Program-made: the position numbers and the translations under genes | The notes under the pieces: model-generated | Told to the model about the DNA's origin: nothing | The model's input: only the letters and a program-made list of their open reading frames with translations | Databases searched by the model: none | In this document: one piece after another, positions 22,801-34,125 of the stretch | How positions within the stretch are numbered: position 1 is the stretch's first letter | How the letters are laid out: each line of letters opens with the position of its first letter | Assembly: GCA_001600635.1 (NCBI GenBank) | Contig: BCKL01000002.1 | Location: 561,425 to 625,424, forward strand | Origin: Leucosporidium creatinivorum | Lineage: Eukaryota; Basidiomycota; Microbotryomycetes; Leucosporidiales; Leucosporidiaceae | Direction of reading: 5' to 3' | Length of the DNA: 64,000 nt

Positions 22801-25768
22801 ATGGCGCAGGCTACCGATGAGAAAACAGGAGATGCCGTGCAGTGGAGATCTGTGCAGCGGGGAGGTCTAGCTTGTGAGTAACTCGCTCTTTCGGAGGCGG
22901 AGGAGGAGGAGAGAGGATGCAAGAGCTCGGGCTGAGACGCGCTCTTGCATCATGTAAGGTGACCCGTGCAGGCGCCGCAAGTCGCGCTGTGTACCGTCAG
23001 GTGGGTTAGCCTGTACCTCACCTGCTGCTCCCTGCTGAGCCGCTCGTTCCAGCCGATCCCGAAGGCGGCGCTTGTGGCTATTGCGAGGCTGCTGGGATCG
23101 CCTGTAGCTTTGCACCTAGACGACTAGGCCCGCCGAGAACCTACCTGGAAGCGCTCGAGCTCCGACTAGAGACTACCCAAGAGCTCCTCCGCAATCTCAG
23201 CACCTCGGCCGGCGTCGACCTCGTCTCGCTCGCCCACCACCCCTCCGAGCCAGATTCGGCGCGGAAGCTGCAGCAGGCATGCCAGGCCCTCCAGCAGACG
23301 GAAGCGGATCGGAATAATGCTCCATTCGGTCTCCCTCCGCCCCAGCAGTACTATCCACCAGACCGCCGCCTCCAGGGTGTCCTCGAAGGGGTAAGTCCCT
23401 CGTTCGGCGGCCCCTTCCGGTCGTGACGGCCCAAATTCTGACCTATCACAACACACAGCGCTTCGCCGGTAGATCAGCTGGGCCCACCCTCGCTGCGCAG
23501 GTCTTGGACGACCACTGCGAAGGAGCGACGATCCAAGTCGGGGAGGAAGTCTCGCTCGTTGAGCACTTGATCGTTCAAGAGAAGGACCAGGTCTCGAGCG
23601 CCTCTTTCGCCCTTCCACCAGTCGAGCTCGTACAGCTTCTCGTCGATGCGTACTTCTCCCAGTTCAACGAGCAAATGCCGCTCCTCCACCGGCCTTCGTT
23701 CGACCGAGCTCTGTTCGGCGGCAAGGTCGACTCGGATCCAGCGTTCAGGTCGGTCCGTACGTATTCAGATGTCTCTACTAGTTCAAGAAGCCAGGCTGAC
23801 TCGCTACATGACCCTCAGTCTTCGTCGTTCTCGCCCTCGGCGCCCGCTGGGTCAAGGATTCAAGGATTCGAGGTGACTGGTCAGCAAAAGCTCTCTACCG
23901 CGCATCGTGCTGTGAGGTACTCGTTGGAGACCATGCCTCGGCTGGCTCAACTCTGTTCGACCTGCAAGCCTCAACTCTTGCCGTCGTCTATCTGCTCGGC
24001 GCAGAAACCTCGGTCCAAGCTTGGAGCACGGCGGGTCTTGCCAGTGAGCACCTCGCTTTCTCAATCTCTAGAGAAGTCTGCTGCTGATGCTTTCGCCCCT
24101 AGTGCGCAAGGTCATCGACGTAGGCGCTCATCTGGAAACGACTGAGCGGTGGACCCAATCCGCACTGGTCGACCAGCTTCGCAAACGGGCCTTCCACCTG
24201 CTCTTCACCCTTGATCGTGAGCTTCTAGCGCTGAGCGACAACTCTTGCCATTGAGCTGACCCGGTGCGCCGTACTGCAGGCTTCTGCTCCGCCGCTCTCG
24301 GTCGACCGCTCGCCATCCAAGACTTCGATTTTGACCTGCGGCATCCGTATGTCTCTCGACCTCATCCCTCGAGCTAGACTCTAACTCTTCACACGTGCAG
24401 TATCGCCATCGACGACGACGCTCTTGATCGATGGGACAGCAAGCCGCTCGGGACGCCTTCGCCCGCGCCTTCTCAGCATCTCTCCGGGCTCTTCGAGCAC
24501 GTCTCCAAGGTGGCCGCGATTCTCGGAAGGACTCTAGACAAGCTTTATAGCGTTCAAGCGGCGTCTTTGACACCTCAGGAGATGCACCCCATCGTGCGGG
24601 AGCTCTCAGCCGAGCACGAGGCTTGTGAGTGATCTCACACTCCTCGATTCTCGATTTCAAGCTGATACCAATGCTCTTCACAGGTCTTGCTGCTATTCCC
24701 GAGCATCTCACTTGGTGCGAGCTCTTCGGCCGCTGCCTTCAGAACCGGCTGACCCCTCCGCTTTCGTAGGGAATATTCGGGCGCCGATTCGCACACGACG
24801 CTCGTCGGTCGCGCGACTCTTCGAGGATCCTCATGTGCCGCCAAGCTCTCCATGATTCGACCTCTCATCCTCCGCGTGGCCCGGACTCGCGACTCAACTC
24901 TCGACATGCTCGAGAGCGCCTTCGTTCTCGGTGGCCACGCTACTCGGACATGGAACAACATCATGCGGGTCCTTCTCGACAAGGATCGAGTACATCAATG
25001 TTTCTTCTGGATCCCAGGATCGGCTGGCTACCCCTGCGTCGTCGCCTTCCACATCCTCCGCTCGCTCCTCGTCTCGGGTCGCTACCTTCTCTCGGTCGCC
25101 GAGGGTCTTCACACCGCCATCCGTGCACTGCAGAGGCTCAAGGAGTCGTGAGTATCGATTCTCGTGTCTCGTCTGTCTGTGGTCAGCTCGGCTGACCGCC
25201 ACCTCACCTCGCCCGTAGAACGCCCGAGGCAGCTTGGTGCTTCGAGTCGTGCAAGATGCTCGCACAGCACGTCAATCGCTGGCGCGCTGCAGAGAAGTTC
25301 GACTACTGCTCCTTCATCCTCTCCCCTGATCCCGCACCCATCGCCTCCTACCTCACAATCCCACCATTCTGCTACGACGACTCCACAGCGGCCGCTGTAC
25401 ACCGTCAAACCACGGCGGACATGAACCCTCATCCTACCGAGTTGTGAGTTGGAGATTCTATTGAATGGCTCAAGTCCTAGCTGACCCTCTACCGGCTCCA
25501 CAGCATCACTCTGCCGCCTGAGCCGATGGTCGACATCTCGGCTCGGCTCGGCCACGGCGCGGTCAGCTCCTCTGCTACCTCAGAGGCGCAGAGCTCGACA
25601 CGCTCGGAGCACTACCCTTTCCGCCAGGAGGACTGGGTTGATCTCATTGGCGACAGCTTCCCCGTCTTCTCGCAGGACTTGCTGCTCGGCAACGAGCAGT
25701 TCGAGTGGCCGGACGAATGGCCTGCGCTGGACACGCAATGGCCTCAGGAGTGGGTGTCGGGACTTTGA
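22801..25768 (+). CDS. Zn(II)2Cys6 fungal-specific transcription factor
   Basis: Twelve exons (22801-22873, 22959-23000, 23053-23390, 23459-23756, 23819-24043, 24103-24216, 24280-24346, 24401-24624, 24684-24714, 24770-25147, 25219-25443, 25504-25768) join in frame to 759 residues. The binuclear cluster is split over three exons and reads CDPCRRRKSRC, then ten residues, CGYC and a final Cys six residues on (residues about 25-56), matching C-x2-C-x6-C-x(5-12)-C-x2-C-x6-C. A linker with coiled-coil potential follows (YLEALELRLETTQELLRNL). The middle homology region has FSQFNEQMPLLHRPSF, FVVLALGARWV and FCSAALGRPLAIQDFDFDLR. The C-terminus is acidic and Trp-rich. A sequence-specific nuclear regulator; its target pathway is not evident. 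Confidence 0.9.
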
Positions 25769-26329
25769 GGGTATCTAGGTATATCAGTCTAGCTTGTTGT
25801 ACAACAAAGATGTGTATTTCCTCGCAGCGTTGAGCTGAGGCGAGGTGGAGAGCGATCGCCGAGCGAAGAGCTACCTGTTCGACGTGCTGCTTGGGAGTTA
25901 GGCCAAGGTATCTCAGCTTCAGGGATTTTGAGCGAGGGTGAGAGCATAAGGGAGCGCAGCTCGATGCTACACACCCGCACTCGAGCTCCGATTGCGAGGC
26001 CAAGCACCGAGGGCGGAGGAAAATTGGTGTTGCCGAAGCGGCAAACTCGCATTCAGAGCCTTCGCCGTGATCTCTGGGCTTTTCTCGCACTCCAACCGTT
26101 CTTCTACACTCTTTCTCGTTTTTCCTTCTGCGCCATCCCACGACTTGCTCTGCTTGGACTCGAAAAGTCGACCTCGGCGAAGGAGGAGCGGCTTCGGCGA
26201 AGCGCTGGACTGCTGGCCGAGTTGGTCAGCTTTGGGAGGAGATCGGCAGCTTTTCACAGATGCTCCCCACGGCTTCTGCACGTCATGAGTAGCGCCTCAG
26301 ACCCAGCTCGAGCTTCTTTCGCCCTGCAG

Positions 26330-26860
26330 AGACCGCGGCGGAAGGCGGTCGGCGCTGGGCAGGAGAAGATGAAGGTTACTCGGCGCTGTTGGCAGAGCAA
26401 GGCGACTTCCGAATCGGTTTTCAAGACCTGCCTCCACTCAACAAGATCGGAGCGCCTCTTGGTAGAGCTCACCGGGAGTTGAAGCCGCCGTCCCTCGCTC
26501 ACTCTTTCTCCTGCAGGCCATCAAAGCATCGTTGGAGAGGCAACAGGCTCGCACAAGAAGCTCAGACAACAGATAGGACTCACAATGGCGTTTGGCTGAC
26601 AGTCGAAGGGCGAGCAGAGCAGCCAGTGGGATATGCATTCTGCGAAGGAGGGCTTCCTCATCGCCGAGGTCGAAGGACGGCTTCTGCTAAACGTTTGGGC
26701 GCGCCGGTGAGCCCCCTGTACCTCATCGGACTAACTTGGAGCTCTTCAACAACCGCGAACGAGGAAGAGAAGCAGGCTATCAAGGGGTGAGCCAGCTGCG
26801 AAGGGGGCACTTTTCGTCGTCGAGTGGTCCAGCTCGCTTGCTGATTGTACAGAGCTGTAG
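26330..26860 (+). pseudogene. Possible spliced gene remnant in the left arm with an in-frame TGA
   Basis: After a CTGCAG acceptor at 26329 a frame reads GEDEGYSALLAEQGDFRIGF, passes an intron (GTAGAG near 26461 to CTGCAG near 26518), continues as GHQSIVGEATGSHKKLRQQI, meets TGA at 26597-26599, and goes on as QWDMHSAKEGFLIAEVEG and RLLLNVWAR. A short intron and a final exon ending EEEKQAIK then EL and stop at 26858-26860 follow. Introns with GTGAGC donors and ACTAAC/CTGAT branch sites support past coding. The TGA is kept in the right arm. Not recognised as any family. It may instead be a spliced non-coding leader of the downstream gene. Confidence 0.35.
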
Positions 26861-27158
26861 GTGCTCGCTCTGTACCCTGATGGACCGCTCTAGACTCTGT
26901 AACATGTTCGACTTGAGGGAACAAAGCTGTCAGCCATCTCTTTAGCGCCGAGACTAGAAGAAGTCGAGTCGGCGCTCGTTTCTCTCTTTCCTTCCTACTT
27001 CTCCCTGCTCTCTTCAGCTCGCTCTCAGCTCTCCCAGCCCTCTCAGCGTTCTGTAGCTCTCTCACAGCCCTATCTAACACCACAGCTCTCTAGTCTACCA
27101 GACTACAGCTCTCCCGCCCTCCTCACCACCTCACATTCCTCGCTTCTCCCAGCACAAA

Positions 27159-28273
27159 ATGGCCAGCTTCTTCGCCAAGTCGCTCTGCAACCTCTTCCGC
27201 GGTGCTCGCACCTCTATCCCTACCATCACCAACTACTCGGCTGCACCTCTCTCCCGCTGGGCTGCCTTCAGCGCCGTCAGGAGCTTCCACTCGTCCAAGG
27301 TGAGTTGACAGGCTTTTTCTCTCGGCTGGAATGTAGCGCTCTTCTGTAGCTCAGCAGCTGACCTTCACCCTCCTTCTCATTCAAGCAGTACGCTAGCAGC
27401 TTCGACCCCCTCGACCTCGCCGAGAACGGCTTCTCGCCCTGCATGAGTCTCCTTGCTCAAGCCCGCGCCGAGCAGCAGCAGCAGCAGCACTCCGCTCCTC
27501 CCGCCAAGTCGTTCCACACCACCATCAAGGCCGAGCAGCAGCAGGACAGTCAGATCCAGTTTGAGGAGGAGCAGAACGAGCAGACCAGCCACCTCGCCGC
27601 ACTCGACTACAGCATCAACGAGGACGGCTACTCGGAGCAGCTCTTCAGCGACGACGACGACCGGTCCTTCCTCACCATGTCCAACTCTCCCTCGTCCGAG
27701 TCACACTACTCTTCCACCTCGCCCGACCTCGACTCGATCCCCTCGCGCACCTNAATCCCTCTCAGCNTCGCCGAGCTCGACCAAGGCGAACCTTCTTCGC
27801 CCACCATCGAGCCCATCTACCCCGCCGCTCGTCTCGCTCGTCAATACTGCACCGCGATCATCGACATCGACCTCGACGAGATCCCCTACTCCCCTTCGCC
27901 CGAGTCGGAGGCCTCCTNNGACGACTNGACCTCNGCCATCCGCCTCGTCTCCANCTCTCCCTCCTACCCTCTCTTCTCCTCACCCTCGCCCGACTCCCAC
28001 TCGGAAGGCTACACCCCCCTCCTCGGCGTCTGGCCCACCAACTCTCCCACCATCACCTCGTCCGAGCGCTGGAGCCTCACCGAAGTTGAGCGAGCCGANC
28101 GTGGCCAGGCGTCCATCATCTACGAGGAGGAGCACCTCGCTGGAGCGTCGAGGTACTATGCCCCTCATTTGGATGCGCCGAGGGCAAAGAGGGTCGGTGG
28201 ATGGGGGATGCCCGAGTGGAGTGAGTGGAGTGAGGAGCACGTAGAGGCTTGGGCGAGGGAGGAGGGCATCTGA
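27159..28273 (+). CDS. Unrecognised 341-residue protein with mitochondrial-type N-terminus, left-arm copy
   Basis: Exon 1 is 27159-27299, the intron 27300-27388 and exon 2 27389-28273. The N-terminus MASFFAKSLCNLFRGARTS and a following RSFHSSK look like a mitochondrial targeting peptide with its cleavage site. The rest is acidic and rich in Ser, Pro and Gln (for example LFSDDDDRSFLTMSNSPSSE) and ends with a short conserved-looking segment, WGMPEWSEWSEEHVEAWARE. No domain recognised. Eight N bases fall inside exon 2. The right-arm copy (36952-38066) differs mainly in a block of about 50 bases near 27831-27880 and at one codon near 28220. Copy number two within 11 kb, in inverted orientation, is its most notable property. 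Confidence 0.75.
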
Positions 28274-28692
28274 ACGGAGCATAGGGAGGGCGTGACGTGG
28301 ATTAGGGGACGAGACGAGTTGGTCAATTGGGTAGTATTGGTCCGTGTTCTGTGGTAGGAGTGTCGCTCAGTTGGTGGGGTCTCGGAGGAGGGACGAGGGG
28401 CTCGGCGATCAGTCTTTAGCGTTTCTTAAGGCCAGAGTATCATTATTAGCAGTAGCATTTAGCAGTATCATGTTGTCAACAGTAGACTGGGCATCCTTAT
28501 CACTCTTGAGCTTGTGAGAGAACACTGGCGAGCTGCTCGAACTGCTCCCTTCGGCGAGGCCTTCTCGCACGCTCGGTCGGATCGTCTGCGAAGTTGGAGC
28601 GCTCCCCCGGTTCCGAGCCTCGTCACCTTAGCTACTCGTCTCCGTCTATCCTGCGTCTCTCTTTCCATCTTCGGCTGTTCATCTCATTCTCG

Positions 28693-29008
28693 CCTCTCTT
28701 CGACCTCGCCTCTCCGCCGCCGCTGCCGCTGCTCTCCTCTCGCTCACTCGCTCGTCTGCCTCGGCGTTCTGTGGAAGCAAACGGTGTTGGACATCACTCA
28801 ATCACGACTGCTGTAAAGAAAGGGTAACCAAGGGAGGAAGGCAAGAGGGGGGAGTCGAAAGAGGTAAACTACGGGGGAAAGGGACGATGGACAAGGGGGG
28901 GAGGAGAACCAGTGTACGAAGGGAGAGCGAAGGAAGAAGGAATAACGCGAGAGAGACACTATCCACACAATGAAGAGACCTGGCCTTGGACCCGAGAAAG
29001 ACTCGAGC
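28693..29008. other. Spacer between left arm and cyclin gene
   Basis: About 315 bp with A/G-rich low-complexity sequence near 28820-28930. It probably holds the 3' flank of the cyclin gene. No gene seen. Confidence 0.35.
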
Positions 29009-31238
29009 TCAATGAGCAGCGACGCCGGCTAAGGAGGGAACTCCCCAGCGACTCCATCCCTGCGCTCCCACCGACTGCGCCTGCGCCGAGGCTCCTCCAT
29101 CGACATCCATCGCCGAGGTAGCTCCTCCGTTCCATCCCCGGTTCGATCCCAGCGATGACTGACTGCCCGAGCGAACGAGAGGGACTCCACTCCCGTGCTG
29201 CTGAGCGAGTTGTCGCTGGGGTAAACGGCGAATGGGCATGCCTCGGACTTTCCTCGCCGTCGAAGAAGTGGATGACGAGGAAGACGATTCGTCGCCCGAG
29301 GAAGAGGAGGAAGCGTCCGAGTCGACGGGAGAGGCCGTCTGTTGCTGAGTAGCGAGGAGGGGCTTGGTCGAGGCGCCGGCTGCAGCGGCGAGACGGCGCT
29401 CGTTCATCTTGATGACGAGGGCCTGACGGGAAGCGGCGATCGCTGCTGCCGAGGCTGCCGAAGTCGACGAGGAGACATCGGCCTCGGAGTGGGAGCGACC
29501 GACGGTGGAGATGGGAGGGCGAGTGGCGCGAAGGAGGTCCTCAGTAGGCTGCTCGACGGGGTAGTCGGATTGCGAGCGAGCGAGGCCGAGTCCAGAGCGG
29601 GAGCTGTTGGCAGCGGCGGCGGCGGACTCGAGGGCGGCGCCTTGAGTGGTGAGAGCGGCGAGGCGTTCGGTCCCTAGTAGTCGGCGGCGAGGAGGGGCGT
29701 TAGCAAGGGCTGAGGGAAGGGAGAAGGAGCTCGAAAGAGCGCCCTCATCTTGTTCTCAACGAGCGCCGAAGGCAACTCGTCGCGACGGTCGAACGGAAGC
29801 CTCACATTTTTGAAAGTCGTGAGCGCCGAGGTGCAGCTGGAACTTCATCATGTCGAGGAAGGCGCGCTCGTTGACGTTGATCTCGCTCACGGGCAAGCCC
29901 GAAATGCGAGCCCAAGCTCGGTTCGAGTAGTTGCGATCCTGGAGGAACTTGCTGGCGCCGATGAGGCTCGCGAGGAACATGCGCCGGCCGCAGAGGACGG
30001 GGCTGTTCTGCGTCTCCATCAAGTCGGCGAAGCGCTGCTGGCGGCCGAGCGACTGGTAGTCCTGGTGGTGGCCTCGGTCCGAGACGGGCGAGAGAGGGGG
30101 CGAAGGGTAGGAGTCGCCGAGGATGTGAGCCTCGCGCTCGGTGGCGAGTTGCTTCTCGAGGCGACAGTACTCGTCCCTGCTCGAGTCGGCGCGGGCGACA
30201 ATCTCGCGAATCTCGCGGCGCGACTTGTGGAGGTAGTAGAGGGCGAGTTGGAGGGTCGAGCACGAGGTGCGCGAGCGGCGGAGGACCTCCTTGACGAACC
30301 AGTGGAGGGGGAGGACGGCGCCGTCGGGTGACATGGCGGTGGCGGCGGTGCACTCGGGCGAGGTGGGACCCCAGATGGACTCGATAGCGAGGACCGAGGC
30401 GCCTGAGAAGACAAACTCGCCGTCAGCGATGCGCACTACTGCACCTCATCAGCATCAACTCACCGACGAGACCTGCGACGAAGCGATCCTTGTTGAGGAC
30501 CTCGCCTCCGACCTTGATCCCAGGGTCGGTGCTGCTCCTCTCCACTCCTTTTCCGGCGCCGAGCTGGCGCCTCAACTCTTCTCCACGCGCCCTCAACTCG
30601 ATCTCCGAGCCGAACTGCGCAGTTCCATCCTGTACACCACTAGCAGCCCTGAGCTCGGCGATACTCCTCGAAAGGTGAACGGGAGCAGTCGTCGAGCGAA
30701 GGTTGACGGGTCGACCGGCGGCAGCGGTCGACGAGTCGTGGTGGAAGGCGTGGTGCTGGGGAGTAGCGGCGGGAGTAGGGTGGAAGTTGGTCTGCACGCC
30801 AGCGAGACGTTGGTTGTGGTAGTCGAATGACTCGGAGGAAGTGGGAGTGTCGACGAAGCCGAGTCCGACAGTGGCGGCTTGCGAGGAGGAAAGGTTGGCG
30901 GGAGGGGGGAGATAGCTCCACGCCTGAGAGAATTCGAGGTCGGAAAGGGTGTTGGAGAGCGCCGCCGAGGAAGGGATGGGAAGGTGGCGGTGCTCTCGGT
31001 CGAGCGCAGGGGTGGCGACCGATTGAAGCCATCGTTGGAGCGAGACGGGCTCGACGGGAGCGGCGGTAGGTGGTGAGGTGGACCTAGGACGTTTGGCGTC
31101 GGGTCCTAGGGCGTCGGAGGAGGAGGAGCGCTGGCGAGAGAGTGCCGCCACATAGGCGACGGCCTCCTCGGTGGCGGAAAGGGCGGAAGGAGCTTGACCA
31201 TGGCCGAGCGAGGGAGGGGAGGGGTAAGGGTAGTTCAT
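29009..31238 (-). CDS. Cyclin of the Pcl5/Pho80 (PREG1-like) family
   Basis: Exons 31238-30464, 30402-29806 and 29673-29009 give 678 residues. The start MNYPYPSPPSLGHGQ lies just inside an exon that follows a clean 5'-leader intron. The cyclin core spans about residues 245-400: EVLNKDRFVAGLVG, ASVLAIESIWGP, LPLHWFVKEVLRRSRTS, LQLALYYLHKSR, CGRRMFLASLIGASKFLQD, NRAWARISGLPVSEIN and FLDMMKFQLHL. These match the Pho80/Pcl group that binds Pho85-type cyclin-dependent kinases. Long Ser/Pro-rich flanks surround the core, as in Pcl5/Clg1-type cyclins. Likely role: regulating a Pho85 kinase in nutrient or amino-acid signalling; which branch is inference. It lies inside the block flanked by the inverted arms. 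Confidence 0.82.
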
Positions 31239-32614
31239 GATTGAGTGTTGATGATGGCGGGGATCAGGCCAGCAGGAGGAAGAGGGATGTGCGAGGTTTT
31301 GACTCTGCGAGATGAGCGCCGAGTCAGTCGTCAACAACGGGGAATGACTAGTTCGGCGGACTCACTGTAGTAGACTAGTTCAAGCAACACGAAGCTGGAA
31401 GCCTGCCTAGTAATAACGTCCTACAGATGAAAGTCTTGAATCGGATGGAAGCGAGACTCGAGTACAGGTGAAGACGGCGGCAGACCGAGTGGCAAGCGCG
31501 GTGCTGGGAAGAAGTCGCGGGTGGAAAGGGTTTTGATGGTGGCGGAGTAGACGATGACCGGAGTAGGAGGACCTTGATACGAGTGTGCAAGCGGGTAGGC
31601 TTGCTTTTGGTGTGGAAGACTTGGAATGGTGTGGGATTGACGAGGGGGGCGGTTGAAGGCGGGGAAGGGTGCTTGGGAAGGGATGAGCGGCGGTTGGTTC
31701 GGAGTAGGTGCAGAGCGTAGTTTGTAGTCGTGTAGGAGTAAAGGCTGGATTTAAGCCTTGACAGCGAGCGACGAGTGGACGATAGGGAAGGCCATGTCGG
31801 CGACGAAGAGGGTGCGTGGGTTTGAAGGAGAAGAGGGTCTCCGCTGCTGTAGCCGTGTAGGAAGCCTTGCGCCTGACTAGTAAATAATAAGGGTAGGTGA
31901 GCGATGACTCCTTCCAGGCTGTAGTCAAGCGAGCAAAGCCGAGACTGACCTTGGCGAAACGAGCAAGTGGCGAGCGCGTGGAGCTGCTGTAGGGCATCGA
32001 GTCAGCTCTCCGGAGCAGCGGGAAGTGATGCAAAGGATGCACTGTATCAGCACGAACACTCACCTGCTGTAGCGCACGGCCCGGAGCTGTTTTAAGAGGG
32101 AGCTTGGACGAAGAGGCGAAGGGAGAAGAGCGGCGACGCCGAAGCTCTTCAAGGGGCGAGGGAGATCCCTTCGCGAAAGTGTGTGTGTGCTGAAGTTCTT
32201 GTTGTAATTCTGTGGTGTGGCTGCTGATGTGGTGAGGTGAGTTGTTGGTGGAAGAGAGCAAGTCCGTGACTCAGATCTCGACTTGGAGCGGTCGTGGCTC
32301 GTCTTCGCCTCAGAGTCAAGCCTTAGCTACTAGTCAAAATCGACCAGCTCGCCTGTAGAGCGGGTGCGGAGGGGACGCCAGGCGTCTCCGAAATGCGAGC
32401 AATGCGAGAGGGTGTAGTAATGTAGCTCCGACCCCTCGAAATCGCCTTGCGCCGAAGGACAAGCTCGGCCGAGATAGGAGCTGAAGCGACATGAGATGTA
32501 CGCTAGTCGTGTTCAGAGGTTGAGAAAAGCATGTAGCCGTCCAACGAAGCATCGCAAACGCCGCGCAAGTCCCCCGTCGATGTCGAAAGCTCGGTCAAGG
32601 TTCGGGCACCATCT
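31239..32614 (-). other. Long, probably spliced 5' leader of the cyclin gene and CNS1 3' flank
   Basis: About 1 kb upstream of the cyclin start carries successive intron-like segments on the minus strand: GTGAGTCC near 31371 to CTCGCAG near 31308, GTGAGTGTT near 32064 to CTACAG near 31990, and GTCAGTCTCG near 31950 to TTACTAG near 31880. Exons between them contain upstream ATGs, including one at 32261 that opens a long low-complexity frame. This looks like a regulated leader and not a separate gene. The part beyond 32300 is the tail of CNS1. Confidence 0.45.
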
Positions 32615-34125
32615 CTACAACAACGCCGCCGCCCCCTGCTTGACCTCCTCCTTCCACGTCTGAATCCACTTCTCCCCGGCCTCATCCTTACTGACTCCCA
32701 CCATCTCCAAGCTCCACCCCTCCTGCAACACCCACCCATCCCCATCCTTGCCCGCCGCAGCGAGGACCTTCTCCAACGTCAACTTCTGACCGACCTTGAG
32801 AACCTTGCCCTTCTTGGTAGCGATGTACAGCTGCGTCGTCGAGGGATCATGCTCCATTGAGAGGAGGGCGTCCCCGAAGGTGGCGGAGGTGTGGAAGCCG
32901 AGGCAGAGGTCGCGGGTTGGGGGAGTAGCGAGAGGGAGGAGAAGGAAGACGGGGAGGATGAGGGGGATGGTGGTAGAGGGGGCTTCCCAAGTGATGAAGG
33001 GGGTGGCTGAGCTGGTAGGAGGGATCAGAGGGAGCGTGGGGGAGGAGGAAGGGAGGATCGAGTCGGGGTCGAAGTGAGGAGGAGGGACGTCGATGGGACA
33101 ATTGCAGAAGAGAGGTTTGGCGGCGGTGATCTTGGGGAGGAGAGCTCCTCGAGACTATAGGAGCAGAGGCGTCAGCGAGGTCCGAACGAAACGAAAGCGC
33201 CAGAACTCACCTTCAACGCCTGCTGAATGGCCCAATCCCCCTCCTTCTTCCTCCTCTCCTTCTCCTTCTTCTCCGCCTCCCTCCTCTTCTTGGCCTCCAC
33301 CTTCTTCTCCACCTCATCCCGCCACTTCTTGCCCACATCCTTGTCCTCTTCGCCTGCGTCAACCATCTCGGTCTCCAACATCCTCAACCTCAGTAGCGAA
33401 TCCTGCGCCTCGTCCAGTTTCTCCAGGCCCAAGAGCGCGCGAGCGGAACGAAGAAGAGCCTTCTGGGTGGTCTTGTTCCAGGAGGCGGGTGCGGGTTCGG
33501 GATAGAAGACTTGGGGAGCCGAGAGGACGAGGGAAATGTCCCGAAGGCAGGTGCCGAGGTTGCCTGTTAAGTCAGGAGAGTTAGCTAGGATGTACGCGAG
33601 GAAGCTCAGAGTATGTAGGGCTGACCCAGCTCGAGATTAGCGGCTGCACGATTGCACCACAGCGTCCGACGATCCTCCACCGGCAGGTCCTTTCCCACCT
33701 CATCCAGCGCTCGCGAGTAGAAGCCAATAGCATCCTTGAACTTGCGCTTGACAAACAGCTCGTTCCCCTGCTCCTTGAAGCCAGCGGCAATCTCTGTAGG
33801 TCATCCCGAAAGCTCAAGTCAGCTCTTCGCGCGAAAGAAGGGGGTAGCAAAAGGCTCAGCCCGTGACGCACCTGCTGGTTCACCCTCATACACCAGAGCT
33901 TGTAGAGCAGCGAGAGTATCTCCCTGTGCTTCATCTTCGGCCCCTTGCACTTTGGTCGTCCCGCCGAGCTCTTCGGGGAGCGACTTCATAAAGAGGGGGA
34001 CGGATCCCCATCCTGCGAAGGGGTCAGCCTGACCGGCTGAGGACCTGTAGGAGAGTATGTGAGTTCGGTAAAGGTGTAGAGGTACAAACTGCTTACTCTG
34101 GTGGACGTTCAGGTGCAAGAGACAT
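32615..34125 (-). CDS. CNS1: Hsp70/Hsp90 co-chaperone, CNS1/TTC4 family
   Basis: Exons 34125-34097, 34044-33872, 33793-33626, 33563-33211 and 33154-32615 give 420 residues. The N-terminus reads WGSVPLFMKSLPEE, the TTC4/Cns1 start signature. TPR helices follow: FKEQGNELFVKRKFKDAIGF, YSRALDEVG, LWCNRAAANLELG, NLGTCLRDISLVL and KALFRSARALLGLEKLDEA. Next is a charged helix (KKVEAKKRREAEKKEKERRK) and the C-terminal wheel domain, with MEHDPSTTQLYIATKKGKVL and VGQKLTLEKVLAAA. Cns1 is an essential cytosolic TPR co-chaperone that helps Hsp90 fold elongation factor 2. It shares a 204 bp upstream region with the PPR gene. Confidence 0.92.

Larger units (their letters stand above)
26000..28692 (+). repeat. 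Left arm of a 2.7 kb inverted repeat (mate 36529-39230)
   Basis: The sequence reappears in reverse complement on the right. Positions in the central part obey x + y = 65225, for example start codons at 27159 and 38066 and stops at 28273 and 36952. About 26480-28480 is almost identical. The outer 500 bp and inner 200 bp are recognisably homologous but diverged, with small indels. The arm contains a complete gene (27159-28273) and a possible gene remnant upstream. The intervening unique block is about 7.8 kb. No terminal repeats, target-site duplication or transposase are visible, so this looks like a segmental inverted duplication and not a transposon. Confidence 0.9.

Noticed and set aside
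26658-27083. 141-codon frame antisense to the leader of the duplicated gene, present in both arms
   Set aside because: Its conservation follows from the arm identity. It is basic and low in structure-forming pattern and lies over the leader of the opposite-strand gene.
31407-32261. 284-codon minus-strand frame upstream of the cyclin as a separate gene
   Set aside because: It crosses several good introns of the cyclin leader and is Ser/Pro/His/Arg-rich low complexity.
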